DNA of 18,507 bases from UBA2862 sp045637485 (GCA_045637485.1 JAZTZK010000009.1:1-18507), one strand, 5' to 3'. Shown: positions 6,680 to 14,216, counted from the first letter of the stretch. Numbers and translations are program-made. The notes: a model not told the origin generated them from the letters alone.

Positions 6680-7455
6680 GTGAAAATGTGCTTCATATCG
6701 ACCATTTGACCATGCGCTTCGGCGGCGTCGTGGCCGTGAACGACCTGTCCATGGACATCAACGAGGGCGAGATCGTGGCCCTGATCGGCCCCAACGGCGC
6801 CGGCAAGACCACCGCCTTCAACATGATCACCGGCGTCTATACGCCCACGGAGGGCAAGGTCATACTGAACGGCCAGGATGTCACCGGCAAGCGGCCGGAC
6901 GAGATCACGAAGCTGGGCGTGGCCCGCACCTTCCAGAACATCCGCCTGTTCTCTTCGATGACGGTGTTTGACAACGTGCTGACCGCGCGCCACCTGCGCC
7001 GCACCAGCAATTTCCTGACCGCCACCTTCCGGCTGAATGCCGCGGAGGAAAGGAAAATGCGGGCAGAGACCGAGGCGCTGCTGCGGGAGGTGGACCTGTA
7101 TGACCTGAAGGACGAGATGGCCACCTCGCTGCCCTATGGCAAGCAGCGCCTTCTGGAGATCGCCCGGGCGCTGTCCACCCAGCCGAAGCTGCTGCTGCTG
7201 GACGAGCCCGCCGCCGGCATGAACCCCCAGGAGACCGAGGAGCTGGGCGAGTTTATCAAGCTGATCAAGGAAAAGTTCAACCTGACGGTGTTCCTGATCG
7301 AGCACCACATGAACCTGGTCATGGGCATCTCCGACCGCATCTACGTCATCGACTTCGGCAAGCAGATCGCCCAGGGCACGCCCGCCGAGGTGCAGAACAA
7401 CCCCGCGGTCATCGCGGCATATCTGGGCGTCGATGAAGAGGAGGGGGTGCGGTAA
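6676..7455 (+). CDS. livG: Branched-chain amino acid ABC transporter ATP-binding protein LivG
   Basis: A 259-residue cytoplasmic ATPase. Walker A GPNGAGKTT at 38-46, the LivG-type signature LPYGKQRLLEIARAL beginning at 152 (in place of LSGGQ), Walker B LLLLDEP at 172-178 and switch His210 (IEHHM). The insertion region after the Q-loop (FQNIRLFSSMTVFDNVL...) is typical of LivG. The ATG at 6676 is chosen because it overlaps the livM stop and follows GGAGG; longer frames upstream only run through livM. Its stop shares one base with the livF start. Confidence 0.96.
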   Translation: MSENVLHIDHLTMRFGGVVAVNDLSMDINEGEIVALIGPNGAGKTTAFNMITGVYTPTEGKVILNGQDVTGKRPDEITKLGVARTFQNIRLFSSMTVFDNVLTARHLRRTSNFLTATFRLNAAEERKMRAETEALLREVDLYDLKDEMATSLPYGKQRLLEIARALSTQPKLLLLDEPAAGMNPQETEELGEFIKLIKEKFNLTVFLIEHHMNLVMGISDRIYVIDFGKQIAQGTPAEVQNNPAVIAAYLGVDEEEGVR

Positions 7456-8183
7456 TGGCGCAGGCAAGCATGCTGAAGGTGAAGGACCTGAAGGTCAACT
7501 ACGGCGGCATCGAAGCCCTGAAGGGCATCAGCTTTGATGTGGAGCAGGGCCAGATCGTCACGCTGATCGGCGCGAACGGCGCGGGCAAGTCCACCACGCT
7601 GCGGGCCATCAGCGGCCTGGTCAAGACCGCGTCCGGCGCCATAAACTTTCTGGGTCGGGATATCATTCCCTTCAACGCCCAACAGGTGGTGGCCGAGGGC
7701 ATCGCCATGGTGCCCGAGGGACGCCGGGTATTCGACAATCTGACGGTAAAGGAAAATCTGAAGATCGGCGCCTACCTGCGCAAGGACAAGGACGAGATCG
7801 AATCCGGCATCGAGGACATCTACCAGCGCTTCCCCCGCCTGAAGGAGAGGGAATGGCAGCTGGCGGGCACGCTGTCCGGCGGCGAGCAGCAGATGCTGGC
7901 CGTGGGCCGGGCCATGATGGCCAGGCCGAAGCTGCTGATGATGGACGAGCCCAGCCTGGGCCTGGCCCCGCTGGTGGTGCGGGATATCTTCACCATCATC
8001 AGCGAGTTGAAGGCCGAAGGCATCACGATTTTGCTGATCGAGCAGAACGCCAACGCCGCGCTGCGCTGCGCCGACCAGGCCTATGTGTTGGAGACCGGAC
8101 GCATTACCATGCAGGGTACCGGTGAAGAGCTTCTGGCCGACCAGCGCGTGCGCGATGCGTACCTGGGGTCGACGGCAAGGTAA
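7455..8183 (+). CDS. livF: Branched-chain amino acid ABC transporter ATP-binding protein LivF
   Basis: A 242-residue ATPase that forms the heterodimeric motor with LivG. Walker A GANGAGKST at 39-47, signature LSGGEQQ at 140-146, Walker B LLMMDEPSLGLAP with D164-E165, and the LivF-specific C-terminus (VLETGRITMQGTGEELL...DAYLG). The TAATG junction with livG gives a one-base overlap. This is the last liv gene; a hairpin begins 27 bp after its stop. Confidence 0.96.
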   Translation: MAQASMLKVKDLKVNYGGIEALKGISFDVEQGQIVTLIGANGAGKSTTLRAISGLVKTASGAINFLGRDIIPFNAQQVVAEGIAMVPEGRRVFDNLTVKENLKIGAYLRKDKDEIESGIEDIYQRFPRLKEREWQLAGTLSGGEQQMLAVGRAMMARPKLLMMDEPSLGLAPLVVRDIFTIISELKAEGITILLIEQNANAALRCADQAYVLETGRITMQGTGEELLADQRVRDAYLGSTAR

Positions 8184-8210
8184 GAGTTGCCAATTATACA
8201 TTTCCTGTTT

Positions 8211-8251
8211 CCCTCGCACACTATTTTCGAATACGTGCGAGGGAGGTTTTT
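8211..8251 (+). terminator. liv operon terminator overlapping the next ribosome-binding site
   Basis: CCCTCGCAC (8211-8219) pairs perfectly with GTGCGAGGG (8235-8243), followed by AGG and TTTTT (8247-8251). The end of the 3' arm plus the next bases form GGGAGG, the ribosome-binding site of the gene starting at 8254. The element may terminate liv transcripts and also mask translation of any read-through mRNA. Confidence 0.7.
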
Positions 8252-8253
8252 CT

Positions 8254-8685
8254 ATGAATGAAACCGTGCAGCTGCTCCAGGATGTGGTGCGCAACGCGCG
8301 CACGGGGCAGGACGCGGTGGAGCACCTGATGCAGAAGACGGAGGCGGGCTCCATGCGCGACGAACTGATCCGGGAGAAGGAGGACTATGCCGTCACCCGG
8401 CGTCAGAGCGAGCAGGCCCTGGTGAACGCCGGCGGTCGAGCCGAGCCGGTGGGGCCTCTGGCCAAGGCTGGCATGTGGGCGGGGCTGGAGATGGAAACCC
8501 TGGCGGACCGCTCCGACGCCCACATCGCCGAAATCGTGATCCAGGGGGCCACCATGGGCGTGATCGAGATGACCAAGGCGTTGAACAGCTATGGCGGCGC
8601 CGACGCCGATGCCCGGGAGCTGGCCAGCCGGTTTGTGGCGCAGCAAAACGAAACCATCGACAGACAGAAACAATATTTAACATGA
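8254..8685 (+). CDS. Ferritin-like four-helix-bundle protein (DUF2383-like)
   Basis: A 143-residue soluble all-helical protein. It starts MNETVQLLQDVVRNARTG and has the conserved-looking block ADRSDAHIAEIVIQGATMGVIEMTKALN at about 82-109. Similar small proteins are common in Firmicutes and resemble the DUF2383/PA2169 ferritin-like fold. A classic di-iron ExxH pair is not evident, so metal binding is not claimed. The ATG at 8254 has GGGAGG just upstream; the frame is open further back but only through livF. No good promoter of its own was found between livF and the start, so expression may depend on read-through past the hairpin. Function unknown. Confidence 0.72.
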   Translation: MNETVQLLQDVVRNARTGQDAVEHLMQKTEAGSMRDELIREKEDYAVTRRQSEQALVNAGGRAEPVGPLAKAGMWAGLEMETLADRSDAHIAEIVIQGATMGVIEMTKALNSYGGADADARELASRFVAQQNETIDRQKQYLT

Positions 8686-8721
8686 TAAAGGGCGGGTTCC
8701 CGGTGAACCCGCCCTTTATCA
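8683..8721 (+). terminator. Terminator hairpin with 17-bp perfect stem
   Basis: TGATAAAGGGCGGGTTC (8683-8699), loop of 5, then its exact complement (8705-8721). The stop codon of the preceding gene is the first triplet of the stem. The T-tract is built into the 3' arm (CCCTTTATCA), so it may act in both directions. Confidence 0.75.
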
Positions 8722-8749
8722 CTGTAAATCGCCTCTGTTTCGCCTAATT

Positions 8750-8774
8750 TCACATGATCCTGTCGGAAATGTGA
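8750..8774. promoter_or_regulatory. Possible regulator site upstream of the two-component promoter
   Basis: TCACAT (8750-8755) and ATGTGA (8769-8774) form a 6-bp inverted repeat with 13 bp between arms, 27 bp upstream of the -35 box. It is short enough to be chance. Confidence 0.25.
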
Positions 8775-8801
8775 TAAAAATTGGGCTTCTTCCATATTCG
8801 G

Positions 8802-8830
8802 TTGCACTAAGTTGAAGGAATGTATATAAT
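8802..8830 (+). promoter_or_regulatory. Sigma-A promoter of the two-component / NodB-like operon
   Basis: TTGCAC (8802-8807) and perfect TATAAT (8825-8830), 17-bp spacer. The start site is predicted near 8837, with GGGGTGAT (8852-8859) as ribosome-binding site before the ATG at 8864. Confidence 0.85.
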
Positions 8831-8863
8831 AAAAGTACAAAAGTGATATTTGGGGTGATATAA

Positions 8864-9559
8864 ATGTCAATGTATCCTCTTATTCTTATCGCCGACGACG
8901 ACCCCGTGGTCCATGAGTCGCTGGGCCTCTACCTGGGTTCCGAGGGATATGAGCATCAGAGCGCCTATGACGGCCAGCAAGCCCTGGAAATGGTTGAAAG
9001 CCTGCATCCGGATATGGTGGTGCTGGACCTGATGATGCCCCGCGTGTCGGGCATCGACGTCTGCCGAACCATCCGCCAGACCAGCAGCCTGCCGATCATC
9101 ATGCTCACCGCAAAGGGCGAGGAGATCGATCGCATACTGGGCCTGGAGCTGGGCGCCGACGATTACATCGTGAAGCCCTTCAGCCCCCGCGAGGTACTGG
9201 CCCGCATCAAGGCGGTGCTTCGTCGCTTCAGCGAAAAGACCAGCGAGGAGGACAGCAGTATCATCCGCCTGCCCCAGTTGGAGATCAGCCTGGAAAACTA
9301 TCAGGTGAAGGTGTCCGGCAAGGTCATCCCCTGCACGCCCAAGGAAGTCGAGATCCTGCACATGCTGACCAGCAACGTGGGCCAGGTGTTTTCCAGGGAG
9401 CAGATCCTCTCCCGGGTGTGGGGCTACGATTACTTTGGCGATACCCGCACCGTGGACGCACACATCAAACGCATACGCCAGAAGCTCCCCCAGGAAAACG
9501 TGCCCTGGGCGCTGAAGACGGTCTATGGCGTAGGCTACAGGTTTGAGGTCAACGCATGA
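8864..9559 (+). CDS. OmpR/PhoB-family response regulator
   Basis: A 231-residue DNA-binding response regulator. Receiver domain 5-120: acidic pocket D11-D12-D13, phospho-acceptor D55 (VVLDLMMP), T82 and K104 (VKPFSP). The C-terminal winged helix (about 135-230) has KEVEILHMLTSNVGQVFSREQI and the VDAHIKRIRQKL recognition region, ending VYGVGYRFE. All switch residues are intact. Start supported by GGGGTGAT 4 nt upstream. The stop overlaps the kinase ATG (ATGA). Family relatives include PhoB/WalR/ResD-type regulators; the signal and regulon cannot be assigned, though the neighbouring wall-binding genes point to the envelope. Confidence 0.95.
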   Translation: MSMYPLILIADDDPVVHESLGLYLGSEGYEHQSAYDGQQALEMVESLHPDMVVLDLMMPRVSGIDVCRTIRQTSSLPIIMLTAKGEEIDRILGLELGADDYIVKPFSPREVLARIKAVLRRFSEKTSEEDSSIIRLPQLEISLENYQVKVSGKVIPCTPKEVEILHMLTSNVGQVFSREQILSRVWGYDYFGDTRTVDAHIKRIRQKLPQENVPWALKTVYGVGYRFEVNA

Positions 9560-10998
9560 AAAAAAGCAGCGTGCTGATTCAGCGCGCGGCACTCTTAGCG
9601 GCAATCGCGGTAGCTATCGCGGTTGCCGTGGGTCTGTCTGTCTTCTTTGTTTGGACGGGAGGGCAGGCGTCCTCCGCCGCGCAGTCAGGAGGTCCGGTTC
9701 CGGCGCTCGTATCAGGGGCGGCGGCGCTTGTGGTGTCGCTGGCAGCGACGTGGCTGCTTGCGGATAAGATCATGCACCCGGCGATGGAACCGGTGGCCAG
9801 GCTTCGGGATGCGGCCGTGGCCATGTCCGAGGGCGACCTTGAGGTCCGAGCTGACGAGAATGCCTATGGCGAGCTGGGAGAGCTGGGCAAAGCGGTGAAC
9901 CAGCTGTCCTACCAGCTTTCCCGCAACATGTATACGCTGATCGTCGAACGCAACCGGCTGCGCAATATGCTCAACGGCCTGTCCGAGGGCATCGTCGCCA
10001 TCGACGCCAAGGGCGGGATCACCCACACCAATCCCGCCCTGGACAGGTTCTTTACCCGCCAGAAGACGGCGATCCACCTGCCTGACCCGAGGATGAAGGT
10101 GATCGACGACAAGAGCGTGTGGGACGACTTCGACGCCGTGATTCAATCCGGAGAGCCGATGAGCCGCAACATGCAGGCCAGGGATATGATACTGCGGCTG
10201 ACCATCACCCCCATCGTGGATGAGATCGGCAGCATCGCCGGTGCGGTGGGCCTGTTCTCTGACATCACCCAGATGGAACGCCTGGAGCGCACACGGCGGG
10301 AGTATGTCTCCAACGTCTCCCATGAGCTGCGCACGCCGCTGACGGCCATGCGGGCGCTGGTGGAGCCGCTGAGCGAGGGCATGGTCACCGAGGAGGCTGA
10401 CCGGCAGCGCTATTATGACATCATTTTGCGGGAGATCCAGCGCCTGTCCCGGCTCATCAACGATCAGCTGGAGCTTTCCCGGCTGCAGAGCGGCAACCTG
10501 GCCATTCAAAAGAGCGTCATGGCGCTGGATGATGTGGTGTACGACGTATGCGACCGATACAACTCCATCGCCGCAGAGCACGGTCTGGAGCTGAAGCTGG
10601 ATACCGACTTTACCCAGTGCCCCCCGGTATACGCCAACGCCGACCGGGTGGAGCAAATGCTGATCATACTGGTGGACAACGCCATCAAGTACACCGAGGA
10701 GGGTTTCGTGTCCGTCTCCGCCGACTGGGACGACGAGCGGGTGGTGATTCACGTAAAGGACACCGGCATCGGCATCGAGGAAAACGATTTGCCCTATGTG
10801 TTCGACCGCTTTTACAAGGTGGACAAGGCCCACAGCGGCAAGGGCAGCGGCCTGGGGCTCTCTATCGCCAGGGAGCTTTTGAAGCGAATGGACGAGGAGA
10901 TCTGGGTGACCAGCGAAAAGGGGCAGGGCACTGAATTCAGCTTCACCCTCCATCGACCGGAGAAGAGGGAGGAAAATATAGATGAAAATGAGGAATAA
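9556..10998 (+). CDS. Membrane sensor histidine kinase (HAMP-PAS-HisKA-HATPase)
   Basis: A 480-residue partner of the preceding regulator. Two membrane helices at about 11-33 and 50-69 enclose an extracytoplasmic stretch of only about 16 residues (TGGQASSAAQSGGPVP). HAMP linker at about 70-122, PAS-like domain at about 130-240 (LSEGIVAIDAKGGITHTNPA), H-box SHELRTPLTAMR with phospho-acceptor H256, N-box with N375 (DNAIKYT), G1 D402-TGIGI, F-box YVFDRFYKV and G2 GKGSGLGLS. The domain order matches PhoR/WalK-type kinases. With so little exposed, direct sensing of an external ligand by its own loop is unlikely; the PAS domain, the membrane, or a partner protein would carry the signal. The next gene follows 14 bp later. 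Confidence 0.95.
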   Translation: MKKSSVLIQRAALLAAIAVAIAVAVGLSVFFVWTGGQASSAAQSGGPVPALVSGAAALVVSLAATWLLADKIMHPAMEPVARLRDAAVAMSEGDLEVRADENAYGELGELGKAVNQLSYQLSRNMYTLIVERNRLRNMLNGLSEGIVAIDAKGGITHTNPALDRFFTRQKTAIHLPDPRMKVIDDKSVWDDFDAVIQSGEPMSRNMQARDMILRLTITPIVDEIGSIAGAVGLFSDITQMERLERTRREYVSNVSHELRTPLTAMRALVEPLSEGMVTEEADRQRYYDIILREIQRLSRLINDQLELSRLQSGNLAIQKSVMALDDVVYDVCDRYNSIAAEHGLELKLDTDFTQCPPVYANADRVEQMLIILVDNAIKYTEEGFVSVSADWDDERVVIHVKDTGIGIEENDLPYVFDRFYKVDKAHSGKGSGLGLSIARELLKRMDEEIWVTSEKGQGTEFSFTLHRPEKREENIDENEE

Positions 10999-11012
10999 AG
11001 AGAGGTAAGACA

Positions 11013-12293
11013 ATGCCCAGGAGAACCATCCATCGTCGCCGTCGCGCGCAGGGCGGATGCCTGTCCTTTGCGATTGCCGCGCTGGCCGTGGTGGCGCTGG
11101 CATTGGTCGTGGCTATTGTGGTGACCAATCGCCAGAAGCCTCCTGCGGACAGCGTTGGCGGGGCGGTGGCGGGCAACCCCGACGGGAAATTTGTGGATGC
11201 GAACAACCCGCCCGTGGAGGACAATGAAATGGTGTTGACCGCGGGCCAGCTGGGGCAGGGGGACGGAGAGCTCGTGGTGCTGACCCCGTCGCCGTCTCCG
11301 TCGCCTGAACCAACGCCGTCGCCCGAACCCACCTTCAACCCCAACGACCCATACGCGCTGGTCAGGCCCCAGCCTACCCAGGAGGGCTTTCTGCCCATAT
11401 TTACCAAGGCCTATATCGACGAGCCAAAAATCGCCATCACCCTGGATGAGTGCTCCGGCGCGGGCATCACCCGAAAATTCGCGGATATGGCTCTGGAATA
11501 CAACGCGAAGCTGACGCTGTTTCCCACAGGAGAGAGCGTGATGAAGAAGGGCATGGACGAAGCCCTGCAATACTGCTTCAACAGTCTGGAGTTTGAGATT
11601 GAGAACCGCTGCTTCAGCACTACCGCGAAGCTCTACGCGCTGAACGATACGCTGATGGTCTCGGAGATCTGGAAGCAGTCCCTTGCGGTCAGCTATGTGC
11701 TGGGTGTAAAGTATCACCCCCACTTCCTCAGGCTGTACGGCCGCGACGGCGAAAACGACCTGCGTACCCACACCTTCCTGAAGCAGGAGGGGTATATGGG
11801 CATCGCCGGCTGGACCTACAACGGCAGCCGGATGGAGGAGGGCCGCATCGGAAACAACCTGGCCCCGGGCAACATCTATTATTTCAAGAGCAATAATAAT
11901 GACCTGGAGCGCATGCGCGTGCTGATGGAGGAGGCCAAACAGCAGGGCTATCAGATGGTCACGCTGAACGAGCTCTTCGGCTACGAGCCAAACCTCTGCG
12001 AGACGGACGTGAATGTTCTGACCGAGGAGATGCCCGAGATCCGGGATAAGAACATTCCCTATTATTTCATGAAGACCGGCGATTGCACCTGGGCGACCAA
12101 CCTGCTCCAGCGCAGGCTGACCGAGCTGGGCTACTTGCCTCCGGACAGCGCTGACGGCATTTACGGCAGCAGTACCGCCGCCGCGCTCAGCGCCTTCCAG
12201 GCCAAGCTGGGCATGGCCGCCACCGGCGCGGCGGACGTGCTGACCCAGGAGAAGCTGTTCGCCGACGACGCGCCCACCGTGGACGAACGGTGA
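11013..12293 (+). CDS. Membrane-anchored NodB-like pseudo-deacetylase with peptidoglycan-binding domain
   Basis: A 426-residue protein: basic N-terminus (RRTIHRRRR), one membrane helix (about 17-39), a linker with Ser-Pro/Glu-Pro repeats (about 90-106), a NodB-homology domain (about 120-330) and a C-terminal PG_binding_1 domain (about 364-418, LLQRRLTELGYL...DGIYGSSTAAALSAFQ). Aligned by eye to the paralogue at 14432, the catalytic site is degraded: TVDD becomes TLDE (D145 kept, metal Asp is E146), HTYTH becomes RCFST (R199, T203), and motif-5 FH becomes FK (K292). It is therefore unlikely to be a zinc-dependent deacetylase but the frame is intact over its whole length, so it is not a decayed gene. 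AGAGAGG precedes the ATG. Co-transcribed with the kinase; a receptor or scaffold role is inferred. Confidence 0.88.
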   Translation: MPRRTIHRRRRAQGGCLSFAIAALAVVALALVVAIVVTNRQKPPADSVGGAVAGNPDGKFVDANNPPVEDNEMVLTAGQLGQGDGELVVLTPSPSPSPEPTPSPEPTFNPNDPYALVRPQPTQEGFLPIFTKAYIDEPKIAITLDECSGAGITRKFADMALEYNAKLTLFPTGESVMKKGMDEALQYCFNSLEFEIENRCFSTTAKLYALNDTLMVSEIWKQSLAVSYVLGVKYHPHFLRLYGRDGENDLRTHTFLKQEGYMGIAGWTYNGSRMEEGRIGNNLAPGNIYYFKSNNNDLERMRVLMEEAKQQGYQMVTLNELFGYEPNLCETDVNVLTEEMPEIRDKNIPYYFMKTGDCTWATNLLQRRLTELGYLPPDSADGIYGSSTAAALSAFQAKLGMAATGAADVLTQEKLFADDAPTVDER

Positions 12294-12307
12294 GAGATAA
12301 AGTATTC

Positions 12308-12347
12308 CCAAAGGGGATCATCGGCAGCTGCCGATGATCCCCTTTGG
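12308..12347. terminator. 40-bp perfect palindrome closing the two-component operon
   Basis: CCAAAGGGGATCATCGGCAG (12308-12327) is followed immediately by its exact reverse complement (12328-12347). As RNA it would fold into a very stable hairpin with an AGCU tip. No T-run follows (CAATATATAAG), so classical intrinsic termination is not assured; an mRNA 3'-end stabiliser or a palindromic protein site are alternatives. Confidence 0.65.
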
Positions 12348-12388
12348 CAATATATAAGAATTAACCACAATATCTTTGTAAAACCCTC

Positions 12389-12417
12389 TTGCTTTTTATT
12401 GAAAAATTAGGTATACT
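12389..12417 (+). promoter_or_regulatory. Sigma-A promoter of the LacI-family gene
   Basis: TTGCTT (12389-12394) and TATACT (12412-12417) with a 17-bp spacer in AT-rich DNA. Predicted start near 12424. Confidence 0.82.
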
Positions 12418-12429
12418 GCATATGGAACC

Positions 12430-12443
12430 CGAAATCGTTTTAG
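12430..12443. promoter_or_regulatory. Candidate LacI-type autoregulatory operator
   Basis: CGAAATCGTTTTAG has a central CG (12436-12437) and imperfect dyad symmetry, as in LacI/GalR operators. It would sit about 6-20 bases downstream of the predicted start site, a position suited to autorepression. Only 5 of 7 positions per arm agree. Confidence 0.35.
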
Positions 12444-12471
12444 AGCGTTGGGACAATAAGGAGGACATCAT

Positions 12472-13503
12472 ATGTCTGTGACCATCAAGGATGTCGCGCG
12501 CAGCTGCGGCATGTCCATTTCCACAGTCAGCAAGGTGTTCAACGGCTACCCGGATATCAGCGAGGCCACCCGCAGGCAGGTGATGGAAACCGCCCACGAG
12601 ATCGGCTACCGTCCCAACGCGCTGGCCAGGGCATTGAAGACCAACCGTAGCTTCAACCTGGGCGTACTCTTTGTCGATGACAATATCAGCGGACTGACGC
12701 ATCCCTTCTTTGCGGCGGTGCTGAACGCCTTCAAGTCCGAGGTGGAAAGCCGGGGCTATGACATCACGTTTATCAACCACAACATCGGCTCGATGGATAT
12801 GACCTATCTGGAGCACTGCCGCTATCGCAATGTGGACGGCGTGTGCCTCGCCTGCGTGGATTTTTACTCGTCCGAGGTGGCCGAGCTGGTGAACAGCGAC
12901 CTGCCCTGCGTCACCATTGACCACACCTTCGACAACCGATGCAGCATTCTATCCGACAACGTCAACGGTATGCGGATGCTGGTGGATCGGGCCGTGGCGC
13001 TGGGGCACCGGCGCATCGCCTTTATCCACGGCCAGAAGCGCAATTCTGCGGTGACGGAAAACCGCATCCGGGGCTTTTACCGCGCGATGGAGATGAAAGG
13101 CCTGAGCCTTCCCGACGGTTATGTCGTCCCCGGGCGCTATGACGATTTTGAATACATCCGGGAAAGTCTGCTGGCGCTGCTGGAGCGCCCGGATCGCCCG
13201 ACCTGTATACTGCTGCCGGACGACGCCTCCTACTTCGGGGCGTTGGACATTATCCGCGAAAAGGGCCTGAGGGTACCGGAGGATATTTCCGTGACGGGCT
13301 ATGACGGCGTTCGCTCGGTGCAGGCGGTGCGCCCCAGGCTGACCACGATCCGCCAGGACAGCGATGCCCTGGGCCGACAGGCGGCGCTGCAGTTGATCGG
13401 GCAGATTGATCATTCCAATGCGGCTGTCTGCGGCTCCATACTGATTCCCACGACGCTCATTGAGGGCGAATCCCTGGGAATGGTGCCGGGAGATCAACCT
13501 TAG
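12472..13503 (+). CDS. LacI/GalR-family transcriptional regulator
   Basis: A 343-residue repressor-type protein. The N-terminal helix-turn-helix and hinge (residues 3-60) read TIKDVARSCGMSISTVSKVFNG and GYRPNALARALK, the standard family sequence. The rest is a periplasmic-binding-protein-like effector domain (GVLFVDDNISGLTHPFFAAVLNAF, GHRRIAFIHG, ILLPDDASYFGALDIIREKGLRVPEDISVTGYDG, RPRLTTIRQD). Effectors of this family are usually sugars or nucleobases; none can be assigned. AAGGAGG (12458-12464) lies 7 nt before the ATG. It stands alone with its own promoter and no sugar-utilisation genes beside it, so its targets are probably elsewhere. Confidence 0.95.
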   Translation: MSVTIKDVARSCGMSISTVSKVFNGYPDISEATRRQVMETAHEIGYRPNALARALKTNRSFNLGVLFVDDNISGLTHPFFAAVLNAFKSEVESRGYDITFINHNIGSMDMTYLEHCRYRNVDGVCLACVDFYSSEVAELVNSDLPCVTIDHTFDNRCSILSDNVNGMRMLVDRAVALGHRRIAFIHGQKRNSAVTENRIRGFYRAMEMKGLSLPDGYVVPGRYDDFEYIRESLLALLERPDRPTCILLPDDASYFGALDIIREKGLRVPEDISVTGYDGVRSVQAVRPRLTTIRQDSDALGRQAALQLIGQIDHSNAAVCGSILIPTTLIEGESLGMVPGDQP

Positions 13504-13530
13504 GCATTATATATTTGAACTCCGATCAGG

Positions 13531-13563
13531 GCGCGCTCCGCACAGATTTGGTGCGGGGCGCGT
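13531..13563. terminator. GC-rich hairpin between the LacI gene and the Cys-rich protein gene
   Basis: CGCGCTCCGCAC (13532-13543) pairs with GTGCGGGGCGCG (13551-13562), 12 bp with one wobble and a further G-T closing pair. The following bases are AGTATAC, not a T-run, so it is either a weak terminator for the regulator or a leader hairpin of the next gene. Confidence 0.5.
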
Positions 13564-13598
13564 AGTATACACCGAACCCCCTGAAAGGAGCAAAGAAA

Positions 13599-14210
13599 AT
13601 GGGAAATAATTATCGCTGCGGCGACTGCGGACGCCGTGATTCCAATAATCGCTATGGATGCCTGAACAGCCTGAGTGAAAACCGCCGCTGCTGGGACAAC
13701 TATCCCTACTATAACGGGCCCTGTCCCGACAGGAACGGCAATTATGAATCGATCCGGGGCGACTATGACGACGGCTGCAGGCCATATGACTGTGGCAGGC
13801 CCTCTGAACGGCGCTCGAAGTACGGCATTTTTTCGGCCATGCTGCCCATGGCGGTGGCGCCCAACGGCATCATTCCCCTGGTGAACGGCAATTGCTTCTG
13901 CCAAGGCGGCGATTTTGCCGTCAACTGCGGCCTGATCACCGTCGAGGAGGCGGGTACCTACCTGGCAACCTACACGGTGCGGGTGCCCGAGGGGCAGACG
14001 CTGACGTCCAATATCACGCTGAACGTCAACGACGCCTGCCAGTCCACGGCCATCACCGAGGTCGGCGGCGAAGGTCCGGTCAGCTTCACGGCCCAGGCCA
14101 TCTGCGATATGTGCGAGCGCTCCACCGTCGCGCTGCGCAGCTCCGAGGCCATCAATCTTACCGATCCCTCTGTTCAGCCGCTGGTGACGCTGTCCCTGGT
14201 GAGAATTTGA
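13599..14210 (+). CDS. Cys-rich surface protein with BclA-C/TNF-like C-terminal domain, likely spore-surface
   Basis: A 203-residue protein without signal peptide. The N-terminal 75 residues are rich in Cys, Asn, Tyr, Arg and Gly (NNYRCGDCGRRDSNNRYGC...YPYYNGPCPDRNGNY). From about residue 78 the sequence follows the pattern of the beta-sandwich domain found at the C-terminus of clostridial collagen-like and BclA exosporium proteins: GIIPLVNG, DFAVNCGLITVEEAGTYLATYTVRVPEGQTL, and the ending TLSLVRI. There are 13 Cys in all, seven before the domain, suggesting cross-linking. The usual Gly-X-Y collagen repeat is absent. AAAGGAG precedes the ATG. No sporulation-sigma promoter could be recognised with confidence. 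Spore location is inferred from the domain type, not shown. Confidence 0.72.
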   Translation: MGNNYRCGDCGRRDSNNRYGCLNSLSENRRCWDNYPYYNGPCPDRNGNYESIRGDYDDGCRPYDCGRPSERRSKYGIFSAMLPMAVAPNGIIPLVNGNCFCQGGDFAVNCGLITVEEAGTYLATYTVRVPEGQTLTSNITLNVNDACQSTAITEVGGEGPVSFTAQAICDMCERSTVALRSSEAINLTDPSVQPLVTLSLVRI

Positions 14211-14216
14211 CGATAT

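Noticed and set aside
10812..12311. Long antisense frame (499 codons) opposite the NodB-like gene, and a similar one at 9712-11103 opposite the kinase
   Set aside because: Both overlap well-supported genes and show shadow-type composition without recognisable domains.
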